A DNA stretch of 64,000 bases. It comes from Nocardia bovistercoris (GTDB taxonomy: Bacteria > Actinomycetota > Actinomycetes > Mycobacteriales > Mycobacteriaceae). The notes beneath the pieces are model-generated. The model was not told the DNA's origin, did not search any database, and saw only the letters and a program-made list of their open reading frames with translations. Positions 41,975-52,191 of this stretch are shown one piece after another. Every line of letters starts with the position of its first letter. Position 1 is the stretch's first letter. Where the stretch lies: the NCBI RefSeq assembly GCF_015674855.1, contig NZ_JADMLG010000018.1:1-64000 (forward strand), given 5' to 3'. The translations under genes were made by a program, and so were the position numbers.

Positions 41975-43320
41975 CCCGCGCGCGGATCGGGATCGAGACG
42001 GCGCGCGCCAGGGCACGCGCGGTCGCCGACGCGGTGCTCTACGAGGGCTATCTGCTGTATCCGTACCGTGCGAACGCGCGCAAGAACCAGACCAGATGGC
42101 AGTTCGGCGTGCTCGGCCCACCCGGCTCGGCCGCCGCGGGACTGGGGGAGGATCCGGAACTGCGCGCGCAGTGCCTGCTCGACGCCACGGAGGCGTCGGG
42201 CCTGGCCCTCACCGTCCGCTTCCTGCAACTCCAGCGGCGTCGACTCGAGGACACGAACGGCGACCCGTGCGCCGAGCTCGTCGTCAACGGCCGCACCTGG
42301 ATCGGCTGGGACGAGGCGGTGGAACGCGAGGTCACCGTCGGGCCGATGCCGTTGGCGGCGGGGGTGTTCACGCTCTCGATACCGGGCGGCACGGACACCG
42401 AGGAACTTCTCGAGCCCGACGGCGCGCACGCCGGTCGCGTGTTGCGCACCCGTCTGCCGTTGACCGGCGAACTGGAGGTGCGCGTCGAGCCCGCGCCCGG
42501 AGCGCGGAAGATGAGCATCATGGTCCGCAATACCGGCACGGCGGCGACCGACAAGGACGATGCCATCGCCCGGTCCTTCATCGGCGCCCACGTACTCGCC
42601 GAAGTCGCGGCGGGACAGTTCATCTCGCTCATCGACCCGCCGGACGAGGCGATGGCGGCGGTCGCCGGGTGCACCCAGGATCGCTGCTTCCCCGTGCTGG
42701 CAGGCCCGCCCGGCGAATACCGGCTCATGCTGATCTCCCCGATCATCCTCTACGACCATCCCGAGATCGCCGAGCAGAGCGAGATGGCGCTCTACGACTC
42801 GACCGAGATCGACGAGATCCTCACTCTTCGCGTCATCACCATGACCGACGAGGAGAAGGTCGTCGCCCGCGCCACCGACCCGCGCGCCGCGCGCATCATC
42901 GACGCCTGCGACGCCCTCGATCCCGACACACTCGGCCGCCTGCACGGTGTGCTGCGCGATCCGCATCGCGGCGACCCGGGGGTCCTGCCCGAGGTGCCCA
43001 TCGGAACCGACTGGTGGGATCCCGATGCCGATGCCGCCGTGCGCCCTGAGTCCGATGCGGTCGCGGTCGGCGGCACGCTGGTGCGCCGAGGCAGCCGGGT
43101 CCGACTGCGGCCCGCGCGCCGCGCCGACGCCCACGACCTGTTCTACGACGGCAGGACCGCCAGGGTGGTCACCGTGCACCAGGACGTGGACGGCGCGACC
43201 CACATCGGCGTGGTCGTCGAGGACGATCCGGCCGCGGAGCTGCACGAATGGTACGGCCGCTATCTGTACTTCGCTCCCGAGGAAATCGAGCCGCTCGACG
43301 GCGCCCGAGAAGAAAGGTAG
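41971..43320 (+). CDS. Hydrogenase-locus protein of unknown function, 449 residues
   Basis: Starts GTG 41971 with a GTGA overlap to the preceding stop. I recognise no named domain. The middle contains FISLIDPPDEAMAAVAGCTQ, DRCFPVLAGPPGEYRLMLIS and PIILYDHPEIAEQSEMALYD, a pattern I associate only with hydrogenase loci. The last 70 residues or so (RLRPARRADAHDLFYDGRTA to YGRYLYFAPEEIEPLDG) resemble a small beta-barrel of the SH3/HypC kind. No transmembrane segments. It probably helps mature or assemble the hydrogenase. Confidence 0.72.
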   Translation: MTRARIGIETARARARAVADAVLYEGYLLYPYRANARKNQTRWQFGVLGPPGSAAAGLGEDPELRAQCLLDATEASGLALTVRFLQLQRRRLEDTNGDPCAELVVNGRTWIGWDEAVEREVTVGPMPLAAGVFTLSIPGGTDTEELLEPDGAHAGRVLRTRLPLTGELEVRVEPAPGARKMSIMVRNTGTAATDKDDAIARSFIGAHVLAEVAAGQFISLIDPPDEAMAAVAGCTQDRCFPVLAGPPGEYRLMLISPIILYDHPEIAEQSEMALYDSTEIDEILTLRVITMTDEEKVVARATDPRAARIIDACDALDPDTLGRLHGVLRDPHRGDPGVLPEVPIGTDWWDPDADAAVRPESDAVAVGGTLVRRGSRVRLRPARRADAHDLFYDGRTARVVTVHQDVDGATHIGVVVEDDPAAELHEWYGRYLYFAPEEIEPLDGAREER

Positions 43321-43327
43321 GTCCGCC

Positions 43328-43447
43328 ATGGAGACAGTAGGGGTGATCGCGGTCTGTGTGGTCCTGGCAGGAGCGGCGGCGGGCGTGATCGTCGGCGTTC
43401 GCTCGCTGCCCGACGTCCGGCGGTACCTGAAGATCCGCCGCATGTGA
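43328..43447 (+). CDS. DUF6893-family 39-residue membrane peptide
   Basis: 39 residues: an N-terminal membrane helix (VIAVCVVLAGAAAGVIVGVR) followed by the basic tail SLPDVRRYLKIRRM, the hallmark of this very small family. It sits 7 bases after the 449-residue gene with AAAGGTAGG upstream and one base before the protease gene, so it is embedded in the operon. A membrane anchor or regulator for the otherwise soluble hydrogenase is the simplest idea. Easily missed because of its size. Confidence 0.78.
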   Translation: METVGVIAVCVVLAGAAAGVIVGVRSLPDVRRYLKIRRM

Positions 43448-43448
43448 G

Positions 43449-43931
43449 ATGGCGACCGGGCAGCTGCTGGTCGCCGGGATCGGCAATATCTTCCTCGGCG
43501 ACGACGGTTTCGGTCCCGAGGTGCTCGCGCGGCTGCCGCACGAGTACGACGAACGGGTGTGCCTGCGCGACTACGGCATTCGCGGCATGCACCTGGCCTA
43601 CGACCTGCTCGAGCCGTGGCGGGCGCTGATCCTGGTCGACGCGCTGCCGAATCGGGGCGCGGCGGGCCGGGTCGAGGTGCTGCGCGCCGATCCCGACACC
43701 GCGGAAGCGACCGGCTTGGACGCGCACGCCATGGATCCGGCCGCTGTCTTCGCCGGGGTGCGCGCACTCGGCGGGACGGTGCCACCGACCATCGTGGTCG
43801 GCTGCCAGGTCGCGTGCGTCGAGGAGGGCATCGGGCTGTCGGACCGGGTCGCCGCCGCGGTGGACGCGGCGACGACGGCGGTCGCGGACGTGCTCGCCGA
43901 ACTGCTCGCGGCCGCGCCGGAAGAGGTGTGA
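43449..43931 (+). CDS. Hydrogenase maturation protease (HycI/HyaD family)
   Basis: 160 residues with the nickel-sensing triad of the family: Glu24 in GDDGFGPEV, Asp64 in ILVDALPNRG and His93 in DAHAMDP. The N-terminal GIGNIFLGDDGFG is the classical signature. The enzyme checks for nickel in the immature large subunit and cleaves the C-terminal tail after the conserved His of the L2 motif. Substrate: the hucL product encoded upstream. Confidence 0.93.
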   Translation: MATGQLLVAGIGNIFLGDDGFGPEVLARLPHEYDERVCLRDYGIRGMHLAYDLLEPWRALILVDALPNRGAAGRVEVLRADPDTAEATGLDAHAMDPAAVFAGVRALGGTVPPTIVVGCQVACVEEGIGLSDRVAAAVDAATTAVADVLAELLAAAPEEV

Positions 43932-43932
43932 C

Positions 43933-44175
43933 ATGTGTCTGGGCATACCGGGTCGGGTCGTGGAAGTCCTCGACGGATACCACGATCAGGTCGCGCTCGT
44001 CGACGTCGAGGGCGCGCGGCGGCGCGTGAACATCGGTCTGCTCGAGGACGATCCGGCCCGCCCCGGCGACTGGATCGTGATCCACATGGGTTTCGCGGTG
44101 GAGAAGACCGACGAAGCCGGGGCCAAGACTGCGCTGGACGGGCTGCGGCTGCTCGGGCGGGGTGAGCCGACATGA
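43933..44175 (+). CDS. hypC: HypC-family hydrogenase chaperone, copy 1
   Basis: 80 residues starting MCLGIPGRVVEVLDG, with the essential N-terminal Cys2 (after Met removal) that binds the Fe(CN)2CO unit. The small OB-fold pattern continues GDWIVIHMGFAVEKTDEAGA. HypC shuttles the iron unit from HypD to the large subunit. It overlaps hypF by four bases. Confidence 0.93.
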   Translation: MCLGIPGRVVEVLDGYHDQVALVDVEGARRRVNIGLLEDDPARPGDWIVIHMGFAVEKTDEAGAKTALDGLRLLGRGEPT

Positions 44176-46445
44176 CCGCGCCCCGATCGCGACGCAGGCT
44201 GCTGATCCGCGGCGTGGTCCAGGGCGTCGGCTTCCGTCCTTTCGTCTACACCACCGCCGCCGAGCTGTCGCTGACCGGGCAGGTGCGCAACGACAGTCGC
44301 GGCGTGATCCTCGAAATCGAGGGCGCGCCGAATGATCTCGAGGAATTCGGCCGTCGACTGCGCGAATGTCCGCCGCCGCTCGCGGTGCTCGACTCGATCG
44401 AGGAGACCGCCGTCCCGGTGCGCGGCGGCACCGGATTCCGCATCGCCGACACCGCGCGCGCGGGCGGCGGCCGCACCTTCGCCGCACCCGACGTGGCGAT
44501 CTGCGACGACTGCGCCGCCGAACTGCGCGACCCCGCCGACCGCCGCTACCGCCACCCCTTCGTCAACTGCACCAACTGCGGCCCGCGCTTCACCATCATC
44601 GCCGCCATGCCCTACGACCGGGACCGCACGTCGATGGCCGATTTCCCGATGTGCGAACGTTGCGCGGCCGAATACGCCGACCCGTCCGATCGACGCTTCC
44701 ACGCCCAGCCGATCTGCTGCCCGGACTGCGGCCCCCGCCTGTCCTACACCGGTCCCGGCGCGGGCGCACCGCTGACCGCCGCGCGAGACCTGTTGCGCGC
44801 GGGCGGAATTCTGGCCGTCAAAGGAATCGGCGGCTACCACTTGGCCTGCGATGCCACCGACGAGTCCGCGGTGGCACGGCTGCGTGCCCGTAAACGCCGC
44901 GGCGCCAAGCCTTTCGCGGTCATGGTGCCCGACCTCGCGCACGCGGGCGCCATCGCCGAACTCGACGCCGCCGCCGCCTGCCTGCTCGGCGGCCCGCAAC
45001 GCCCCATCGTGCTGCTCGCCCGCGTCGGCAACGCGCTCGCGCCGGCGGTGGCGCCCGGCATTCCCGACCTCGGCGTCATGCTCGCCTACACCCCGCTGCA
45101 CCTGCTGCTCTTCGGATTACCCGGCGACGAACCCGGTCCGCAGGTACTCGTGATGACCTCGGGAAATCGCGGCGGCGAACCGATCTGCTACGACGACGCC
45201 GACGCGGCCACCGCATTGGCCGATCTCGCCGACGGATGGCTGGCCAACGACCGCCGCATCCTCGTCCCGTGCGACGACTCGGTGGTGCGCCTCGTCGACG
45301 GCGCGGAGGTTCCGGTGCGTCGCTCCCGCGGCTATGCCCCGCTGCCGTTGGCGCTGCCCGTGCCGGTGCCGCCGACGCTCGCGGTGGGCGCGGATCTCAA
45401 GAACACCTGCGCGGTCGGCGAGGGCCGCTACGCGTGGCTGAGCCAGCACATCGGCGACATGGACGATCTGGCCACCCTGCGCGCCTTCGACGACGCGACC
45501 GCGCACCTGTCGGCGCTGACCGACGTGCACCCCGTGCACCTGATCGCCGACGCCCACCCCGGTTACCGCTCGGCGATGTGGGCGCGCGCCAACGCAGGCG
45601 ACCGACCGGTGCGCACCGTACAACACCACCACGCCCACCTCGCGGCCGTGATGGGCGAACACGGACTCGGCGCCGCCGACACCGTCCTCGGAATCGCCTT
45701 CGATGGAACGGGTTTCGGTCCCGACGGCGCGATCTGGGGCGGCGAAGCGTTGGCGGCGGGCTACAAGGGCTACCGGCGGCTCGCCCACCTGCGTTACGTG
45801 CCGCTGGCGGGCGGGGACGTCAGCGTGCGCAGGCCGTATCGGATGGCACTGGCGCACCTGTGGGCCGCGGGCCTGGACTGGACCGAGGACATCGCCTCGG
45901 TGCGCGCCTGCCCGGAGCGAGAACGATCGGTGCTTGCCCACCAGTTCCGCACCGGCCTCGGCTGCACGCCCACCTCCAGTATGGGACGGCTCTTCGACGC
46001 GGTGTCCTCGCTGGCGGGCGTGCGCCACGACGTGGACTACGAGGCGCAGGCGGCCATCGAACTCGAAGGACTCGCGCGCGGCGGCGACCCCGGCGACACC
46101 CGCTACCGGTTCGCCCTCGACCGCGCCCGCGACCCGGCCGTCATCGACCCCGGACCGGTACTCGCGGCGGTGGTCGCCGACGCCCGATCCGGTGTCGCGG
46201 CCGCGGTGATCGGCGCGCGCTTCCACCGCGCGGTGGCCGAACTCGTCGCCGAACTCGCGACCGACTACGCCGACGGCACCGTCGCGGTCGCGCTGTCGGG
46301 CGGAGTGTTCCAGAACGCGCTACTGCTGTCGACCGCCGAGAACCTGTTGCGCGACAGAGGCGTTCGAGTGCTGTGCCACCGGCGGATACCGCCCAACGAC
46401 GGCGGCCTCGCGTTCGGGCAACTGCTCGCGGGCAACGCGGAATGA
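44172..46445 (+). CDS. hypF: Carbamoyltransferase HypF
   Basis: 757 residues, full length. Domains in order: acylphosphatase-like (RRRLLIRGVVQGVGFRPFVY), two zinc-finger modules (CDDCAAEL, CTNCGPRF, CERCAAEY, CCPDCGPRL), a YrdC-like carbamoyl-adenylate domain (ILAVKGIGGYHLACDATDES) and a Kae1-like transfer domain (VQHHHAHLAAVMGEHGL, IAFDGTGFGPDGAIWGGEAL, VALSGGVFQNALLLS). It converts carbamoyl phosphate and ATP into the carbamoyl group placed on the HypE C-terminal Cys, the source of the cyanide ligands. Confidence 0.96.
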   Translation: MTAPRSRRRLLIRGVVQGVGFRPFVYTTAAELSLTGQVRNDSRGVILEIEGAPNDLEEFGRRLRECPPPLAVLDSIEETAVPVRGGTGFRIADTARAGGGRTFAAPDVAICDDCAAELRDPADRRYRHPFVNCTNCGPRFTIIAAMPYDRDRTSMADFPMCERCAAEYADPSDRRFHAQPICCPDCGPRLSYTGPGAGAPLTAARDLLRAGGILAVKGIGGYHLACDATDESAVARLRARKRRGAKPFAVMVPDLAHAGAIAELDAAAACLLGGPQRPIVLLARVGNALAPAVAPGIPDLGVMLAYTPLHLLLFGLPGDEPGPQVLVMTSGNRGGEPICYDDADAATALADLADGWLANDRRILVPCDDSVVRLVDGAEVPVRRSRGYAPLPLALPVPVPPTLAVGADLKNTCAVGEGRYAWLSQHIGDMDDLATLRAFDDATAHLSALTDVHPVHLIADAHPGYRSAMWARANAGDRPVRTVQHHHAHLAAVMGEHGLGAADTVLGIAFDGTGFGPDGAIWGGEALAAGYKGYRRLAHLRYVPLAGGDVSVRRPYRMALAHLWAAGLDWTEDIASVRACPERERSVLAHQFRTGLGCTPTSSMGRLFDAVSSLAGVRHDVDYEAQAAIELEGLARGGDPGDTRYRFALDRARDPAVIDPGPVLAAVVADARSGVAAAVIGARFHRAVAELVAELATDYADGTVAVALSGGVFQNALLLSTAENLLRDRGVRVLCHRRIPPNDGGLAFGQLLAGNAE

Positions 46446-46461
46446 GTGGAAGGAGACAACG

Positions 46462-46793
46462 ATGTGTCTTGCGGTTCCGGGGAAAGTGCTCAGCCTCGAA
46501 CAGCGCGACGGCACGCTGATGTCGGTCGTCGACTTCGGCGGCGTCCACAAGGACGTGTGCCTGGAATACATTCCCGACGCCGAGATCGGCGACTACGTCG
46601 TGGTGCACGTCGGCTTCGCCATCCAGCGTCTCGACGAGGAGTCCGCGCGGCGCACCCTCGCCGAATTCGAACATCTCGGCGTGCTGAAGGAGGAATTCGG
46701 CGACGGCTTCGCCTTGGCCGCCGAACAATCCGGACTTCCCGATCCCACGGCGACCCGCGCCGCGGATTCCGACGACGACCCGGAGGTGCGGTC

Positions 46794-46797
<4 letters not shown>
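46462..46797 (+). CDS. hypC: HypC-family hydrogenase chaperone, copy 2 (long C-terminus)
   Basis: 111 residues, longer than the 80-residue first copy. N-terminus MCLAVPGKVLSLEQRDG with the essential Cys2, then GDYVVVHVGFAIQRLDEESA. The last 35 residues or so are an acidic extension (EEFGDGFALAAEQSGLPDPT onward) absent from copy 1. It overlaps hypD by four bases, so this copy is the likely HypD partner. The difference between the copies may reflect distinct clients or steps. Confidence 0.93.
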
Positions 46798-47898
<1,101 letters not shown>

Positions 47899-47906
<8 letters not shown>

Positions 47907-48978
47907 GGACGGTGTCTCCGTGGACGCGACCATCGACATGGATCGCTGGGTCTGCCCGCGGCCGCTGCGGGATTCGCCGACCATCGTGATGGGACACGGC
48001 GGCGGCGGAGCCATGTCGGGCGAGCTGATCGAGCACCTGTTCCTGCCCGCGTTCGGCGCCGCGGCCGACGCGGGCCTCGGCGACTCCGCGGTACTCGACC
48101 TCGGCGGCGTGCGCGTGGCGTTCTCCACCGACTCCTTCGTGGTGAAACCGCTGACGTTCCCCGGCGGTTCGATCGGGGACCTCGCGGTGAACGGCACCGT
48201 CAACGATCTCGCCATGTCCGGCGCAAGACCGATGGTCCTGTCGACCGCCTTCATCCTCGAGGAGGGCACCGCGCTGGCCGAGATCGCCAGGATCGCCGAA
48301 GCGGTCGGCACGGCGGCGCTGGCGGCGGAGGTCAAGCTGGTCACCGGCGACACCAAAGTGGTCGACTCCGGCCACGGCGACGGCATCTACCTCAACACCG
48401 CGGGCATCGGACTGGTGGGCGAAGGCGTCGACATCCGGCCGCAGCGGGCGCGGCCCGGCGATGTGGTGATCGTGAGCGGCGATATCGGAGTGCACGGCGT
48501 CGCGGTGCTGAGCTGCCGCGAAGGACTCGAATTCGGGACAACGGTGTGCAGCGACACCGCCCCGCTGCACGGTTTGGTCGCCGCCATGCTCGACACCGGC
48601 GCCGACATCCACACCCTGCGCGATCCCACGCGCGGCGGAGTGGCGGCGACCCTCAACGAGATCGCCCGCACCGCGAAAGTCGGTGTGTCGCTCGATGAAC
48701 GGGCACTGCCCGTACCCGACGCCGTGCGCGACGCGTGCGGCCTGCTCGGCCTCGACCCGCTCTATGTCGCCAACGAAGGCAAACTGATCGCATTCGTCGA
48801 CCCCGCCGACGAGTACGCCGTCCTGGCCGCCATGCGCGCACACCCGCTCGGCGCGAAATCCGTCGCGATCGGAGTGTGTGTACCCGAGCATCCCGGAATG
48901 GTGGTCGCCCGCACCGCACTCGGCGGCACCAGAGTCGTCGACCTGCCCGCGGGCGAACAACTTCCGCGAATCTGTTGA
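47899..48978 (+). CDS. hypE: Hydrogenase cyanide-forming protein HypE
   Basis: 359 residues of the PurM-like ATPase family. The N-terminal glycine motif MGHGGGGAMSGELIEHLFLP, the ATP-binding AFSTDSFVVKPLTFPGGSIG and the C-terminal PRIC are diagnostic. The terminal Cys receives the carbamoyl group from HypF and is dehydrated with ATP to thiocyanate, giving CN-. Overlaps hypD by eight bases and the next gene by four. Confidence 0.96.
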
Positions 48979-49733
48979 CTCCCACACCGGAAAGGCCGGA
49001 CCCCGGGGCCGACCTCTTCGCCCGCTTCGCCTACGCCCCCAACGATCTCGGCTACTGCGGACCGCCGGACGCGACAGCCCTCGCGTCCGGCTCACCCGAA
49101 CGAATCCGCGCCGCCGCCCACCGATTCACCGGCGCCTGGCCCTATCTCGCCGTCATGGCCGAGATGACCGGAATCGCCGACCCCCTCGACGAACGTCTGG
49201 TCCGCGCCTACTGGCTCGGCGGCGGCATGGGCGCCGACCTCGATGGCGCACGCTTCCTCGACGGCCTGCTCGCGCGCATAGGCCCGGTCGCCGGACCGTA
49301 CTGGCACCACCTCACCGCCGACCTCACTCCGGAAGCCGCACCCAACCACGCTTTCCACGTTTTCGCCGTCTACCCGTGGTCCCGCCTGCTCGGCCGCGGC
49401 CCCCAACCACTACACGTCCTCGACAGCTGCCGCATCACCTGGGGCACCGTCCTCACCCGTACCGACTGTGAGGTGGAAGTCTCCGCACAGCAACTACTCT
49501 GGGACGGGCGCTCGCTGTATCTGTCCGAACCACGACCGACCCGAGCCGTCCTCGATCCCATCCCACCCACCCTCGCCACCCACGCTGAGCCGGGTGACCG
49601 GGTAGCGATCCACTGGGGCCGAGTCTGCGCGCACCTCGACCACGCACAGGTCGAGAACCTCGCCGCCGCGACCACCCGACAACTGGCAGCCACCAACAGG
49701 CGCCTCACCGACACCAGCGGTCCTGCCCGCTGA
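48975..49733 (+). CDS. DUF6390-family hydrogenase-locus protein
   Basis: 252 residues from TTG 48975, which overlaps the hypE stop (TTGA). Features: FARFAYAPNDLGYCGPPDAT, RFTGAWPYLAVMAEMTGIAD, VRAYWLGGGMGADLDGARFL, and a long middle with FHVFAVYPWSRLLGRGPQPL. No signal, membrane segment or obvious metal site. It closes the hydrogenase operon and belongs to the uncharacterised Huc-associated group. Role unknown. The TTG is chosen for the overlap and for family-like N-terminal length. Confidence 0.8.
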   Translation: MTPTPERPDPGADLFARFAYAPNDLGYCGPPDATALASGSPERIRAAAHRFTGAWPYLAVMAEMTGIADPLDERLVRAYWLGGGMGADLDGARFLDGLLARIGPVAGPYWHHLTADLTPEAAPNHAFHVFAVYPWSRLLGRGPQPLHVLDSCRITWGTVLTRTDCEVEVSAQQLLWDGRSLYLSEPRPTRAVLDPIPPTLATHAEPGDRVAIHWGRVCAHLDHAQVENLAAATTRQLAATNRRLTDTSGPAR

Positions 49734-49783
49734 CTCGCTCTCGGCGGGAGCCGGATCGGTGGCGGTCTCCCCGCCGCGAGGTC

Positions 49784-51163
49784 TCAGTACTGCTTGCGGT
49801 GGGGGAAGAATTCCAGGGTGAGCAACGCCGAGGCGGCGGGGACGAGTTCGCGGAAGCGGATGAGTACGAAACGTTCGTCGGCGAGGGCGTGGAATTTGCG
49901 GAGGAAGCGGTAAAGGGACTCGAGGCGGATCAGTGGGTCGCCGAGGTGGACGACGCGGTAGGTGAGTTCGCCCACGCGCGTGCGGTTCTTGTCGGCGAAC
50001 AGTTCGGGGAAAGCGGCGAAGGCGAGGGAGACGCGGGTGATTCCGGTGGTGCGCGCGTACTCGACCAGGTCGACGATCATGCGTTCGTCCAGGCCGTTGG
50101 GCGCGTCCTTGCGCCGCCACGGCACGTCGAGGCTGAGTTCGGTGCCTCGGGCGGACATGCCGTAGCGCTGGAATCCGGCGACCCGGCCGTCGGTGTCGCG
50201 GGCCACGATGACGAGCATGCCGGGGTGGCGGCCGTCGAGCAGGTGGTCGAGGATCATGGAGAATCCGCGATTCTGGCGGCCCGCGCCCCACTGGTCGACG
50301 ATGTCGAGGAGTTCGGCGCGCAACGGTGCGGGCAGCGCCGATTCCGGCAGGATCTCGGTGGTGACGCCCGCGTTGGCGGTGCGGCTGACGGCTTGGCGCA
50401 GATTGCGGAACTCGCGCCCGACCATCGCGAAACCGTCGACCTCGATGACCACGTCCCGGCCGATGGGCACCGCGCGCAGGCCGCGATGGTCGCCCGCGTG
50501 CCGCTGCCAGAGTTCCACCACTTCCGGGCTCGCGCCGAGTACCGCCACACGCCAACCCTGGTCGGCGGCGAAGCGGGAGAACTCGGTGATGAGCGCGGGG
50601 AAGGCCGGGCGCGCGCCGATGGGGTCGCCCGCGACCACCGCGATCCCGAAGCGGGTGCGGTAGCCGAGCGCGGCCGCGGTGTTGGCGCCGAAGAAATAGC
50701 TCTTGGCGGAATGTAGGGCGAATGCGGCGAGGGGGTCGCCTTCGGTGCGGCAGACCAGGTCGGCGACGCGCAGCCGGGCCTCGGGTTGCGGTCTGCTGCC
50801 GCGCGGCAACATGAGCATGTATCCGGTGGCGGCGAGGAACACGAAGCCCGCCGCCGCGTGTTCGGCGCGGTAGGCCACATTGGCGCAGCCGAGCATGAGT
50901 ACCGCGACGACCACGTGCTGCACCGTCACCGGACGGCACAGGTGCAGACCGCGCACCACGAACAGCCCGGATATCGCGACCGCCGCGAACCAGCCGTGGC
51001 CCGTGCCCTCGTGCGCGGCGCGGTTCGCCTCGTAGAGCAGCCCGGCCGACACCAGCAACAGGACGACGATCACCGCGGGCCGGACGACCGGCGCGGCGGT
51101 GGCGGCCAACTGACGGTATCCCGTCGTACCGACGCGAACGGCAGCCTTACGTTGCTCAGGCAT
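49784..51163 (-). CDS. DUF2156 membrane protein (MprF/LysX C-terminal-type aminoacyl transferase)
   Basis: 459 residues. Several membrane segments occupy the first 120 residues or so (VVRPAVIVVLLLVSAGLLYE, WFAAVAISGLFVVRGLHLC and following). The large C-terminal GNAT-like domain has DPLAAFALHSAKSYFFGANT, MVGREFRNLRQAVSRTANAG and LDERMIVDLVEYARTTGITR. This family includes MprF-type lysyl-phosphatidylglycerol synthases, which move an amino acid from tRNA to lipid and change surface charge. The lipid and amino acid here are unknown. It faces away from the pentapeptide gene and converges on the hydrogenase operon. Confidence 0.85.
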   Translation of the reverse strand: MPEQRKAAVRVGTTGYRQLAATAAPVVRPAVIVVLLLVSAGLLYEANRAAHEGTGHGWFAAVAISGLFVVRGLHLCRPVTVQHVVVAVLMLGCANVAYRAEHAAAGFVFLAATGYMLMLPRGSRPQPEARLRVADLVCRTEGDPLAAFALHSAKSYFFGANTAAALGYRTRFGIAVVAGDPIGARPAFPALITEFSRFAADQGWRVAVLGASPEVVELWQRHAGDHRGLRAVPIGRDVVIEVDGFAMVGREFRNLRQAVSRTANAGVTTEILPESALPAPLRAELLDIVDQWGAGRQNRGFSMILDHLLDGRHPGMLVIVARDTDGRVAGFQRYGMSARGTELSLDVPWRRKDAPNGLDERMIVDLVEYARTTGITRVSLAFAAFPELFADKNRTRVGELTYRVVHLGDPLIRLESLYRFLRKFHALADERFVLIRFRELVPAASALLTLEFFPHRKQY

Positions 51164-51370
51164 GCCATCTCCTCACTACACCGGGCGTCATCGCGTCCCC
51201 TCGGATGATCATCCATCGGCCGCGGCCGTGGTATGGGTCATACGGGACAACCACGTCACCCGTCAATCCATTTCCAAGGCTAACGACTCGCCGTCGAACC
51301 TGTCGGTGGGTGCCCGTACCGTTGGAGCCGATTCGCCAACCCGCAAGCACCGACCGAGGGGAGAGCGCCC

Positions 51371-52018
51371 GTGCCCGGCGATCTGGCCGACCTGCCGTAT
51401 GCCCGTTTCCTGGAGCCGCTGGACGGCCCGCCGGAACCGGAAGGCGATTACGACTGCGCGCACCTGCACGCGCTCGAGCTCACCGACCCCGATATCGGCA
51501 ACGCGCGCTTCGGCGAATCCGCCTTCACCTCGGTAACGCTGCACGGCGGAACCCTGCGGCACTCCCGCTTCCGCGATGTCTGGCTGCGCGATGTGCGCTG
51601 GATCGGCACCGAGATCGCCGACACCACGTGGCAGGACGTCGAATTCGTCGCGGGCGCGCTGTCCGGTGTCGACGCGGGCGGCGCGGTGCTGCGCCGGGTC
51701 CGCTTCGAAGGCTGCAAACTCGACTCGATCAACCTGCGTTCCGCGAAACTGCACGATGTGGTCTTCACCGATTGCGTCCTGCGCGATGTCGATTTCGCGG
51801 GGTCGCACCTGCGCACCGTCAGCTTCCCCGGGTCACGCCTCGAGGGTCTGCTCCTCGACAAGGCGACGCTCACGTCGGTGGATCTGCGCGGCGCCACCGC
51901 ACTCGACATCGCCGACGGACTCACCGCCCTGCGCGGCGCCACCGTCACCCCGCTGCAATTGATCGACCTCGCCCCGGCCTTCGCCCGCGCCACCGGCATC
52001 GTGGTCGCCGAACCGTGA
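51371..52018 (+). CDS. Pentapeptide-repeat protein
   Basis: 215 residues from GTG 51371, with GGGGAG upstream. Repeats with an A(D/N)LxF-like pattern run through about residues 40-185 (DPDIGNARFGESAFTSVTLH, VRFEGCKLDSINLRSAKLHD, CVLRDVDFAGSHLRTVSFPG), predicting a right-handed quadrilateral beta helix. Qnr/MfpA-type members mimic DNA and shield gyrase from fluoroquinolones, but many pentapeptide proteins have other roles, so the gyrase link is only a possibility. Confidence 0.85.
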   Translation: MPGDLADLPYARFLEPLDGPPEPEGDYDCAHLHALELTDPDIGNARFGESAFTSVTLHGGTLRHSRFRDVWLRDVRWIGTEIADTTWQDVEFVAGALSGVDAGGAVLRRVRFEGCKLDSINLRSAKLHDVVFTDCVLRDVDFAGSHLRTVSFPGSRLEGLLLDKATLTSVDLRGATALDIADGLTALRGATVTPLQLIDLAPAFARATGIVVAEP

Positions 52019-52191
52019 ACGCGCCGCCGATCCGCACGCCGACGGCGGATTTCGACGCGCCGTCGGCCGGACCGCCGCCGTGGTTCGTCCACCGCATAGA
52101 TGCACAACGTGCCACGGCATCGGCCACGACCGGTGACGGCGGCGCGACCCGATACGACGTCACTCGACCATCGCCGACGCCGCGAGCACAC

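Noticed and set aside
41890..44487. Reverse-strand open frame of about 860 codons across the middle of the hydrogenase locus
   Set aside because: It runs antisense to five tightly coupled genes and shows no family similarity or ribosome site.
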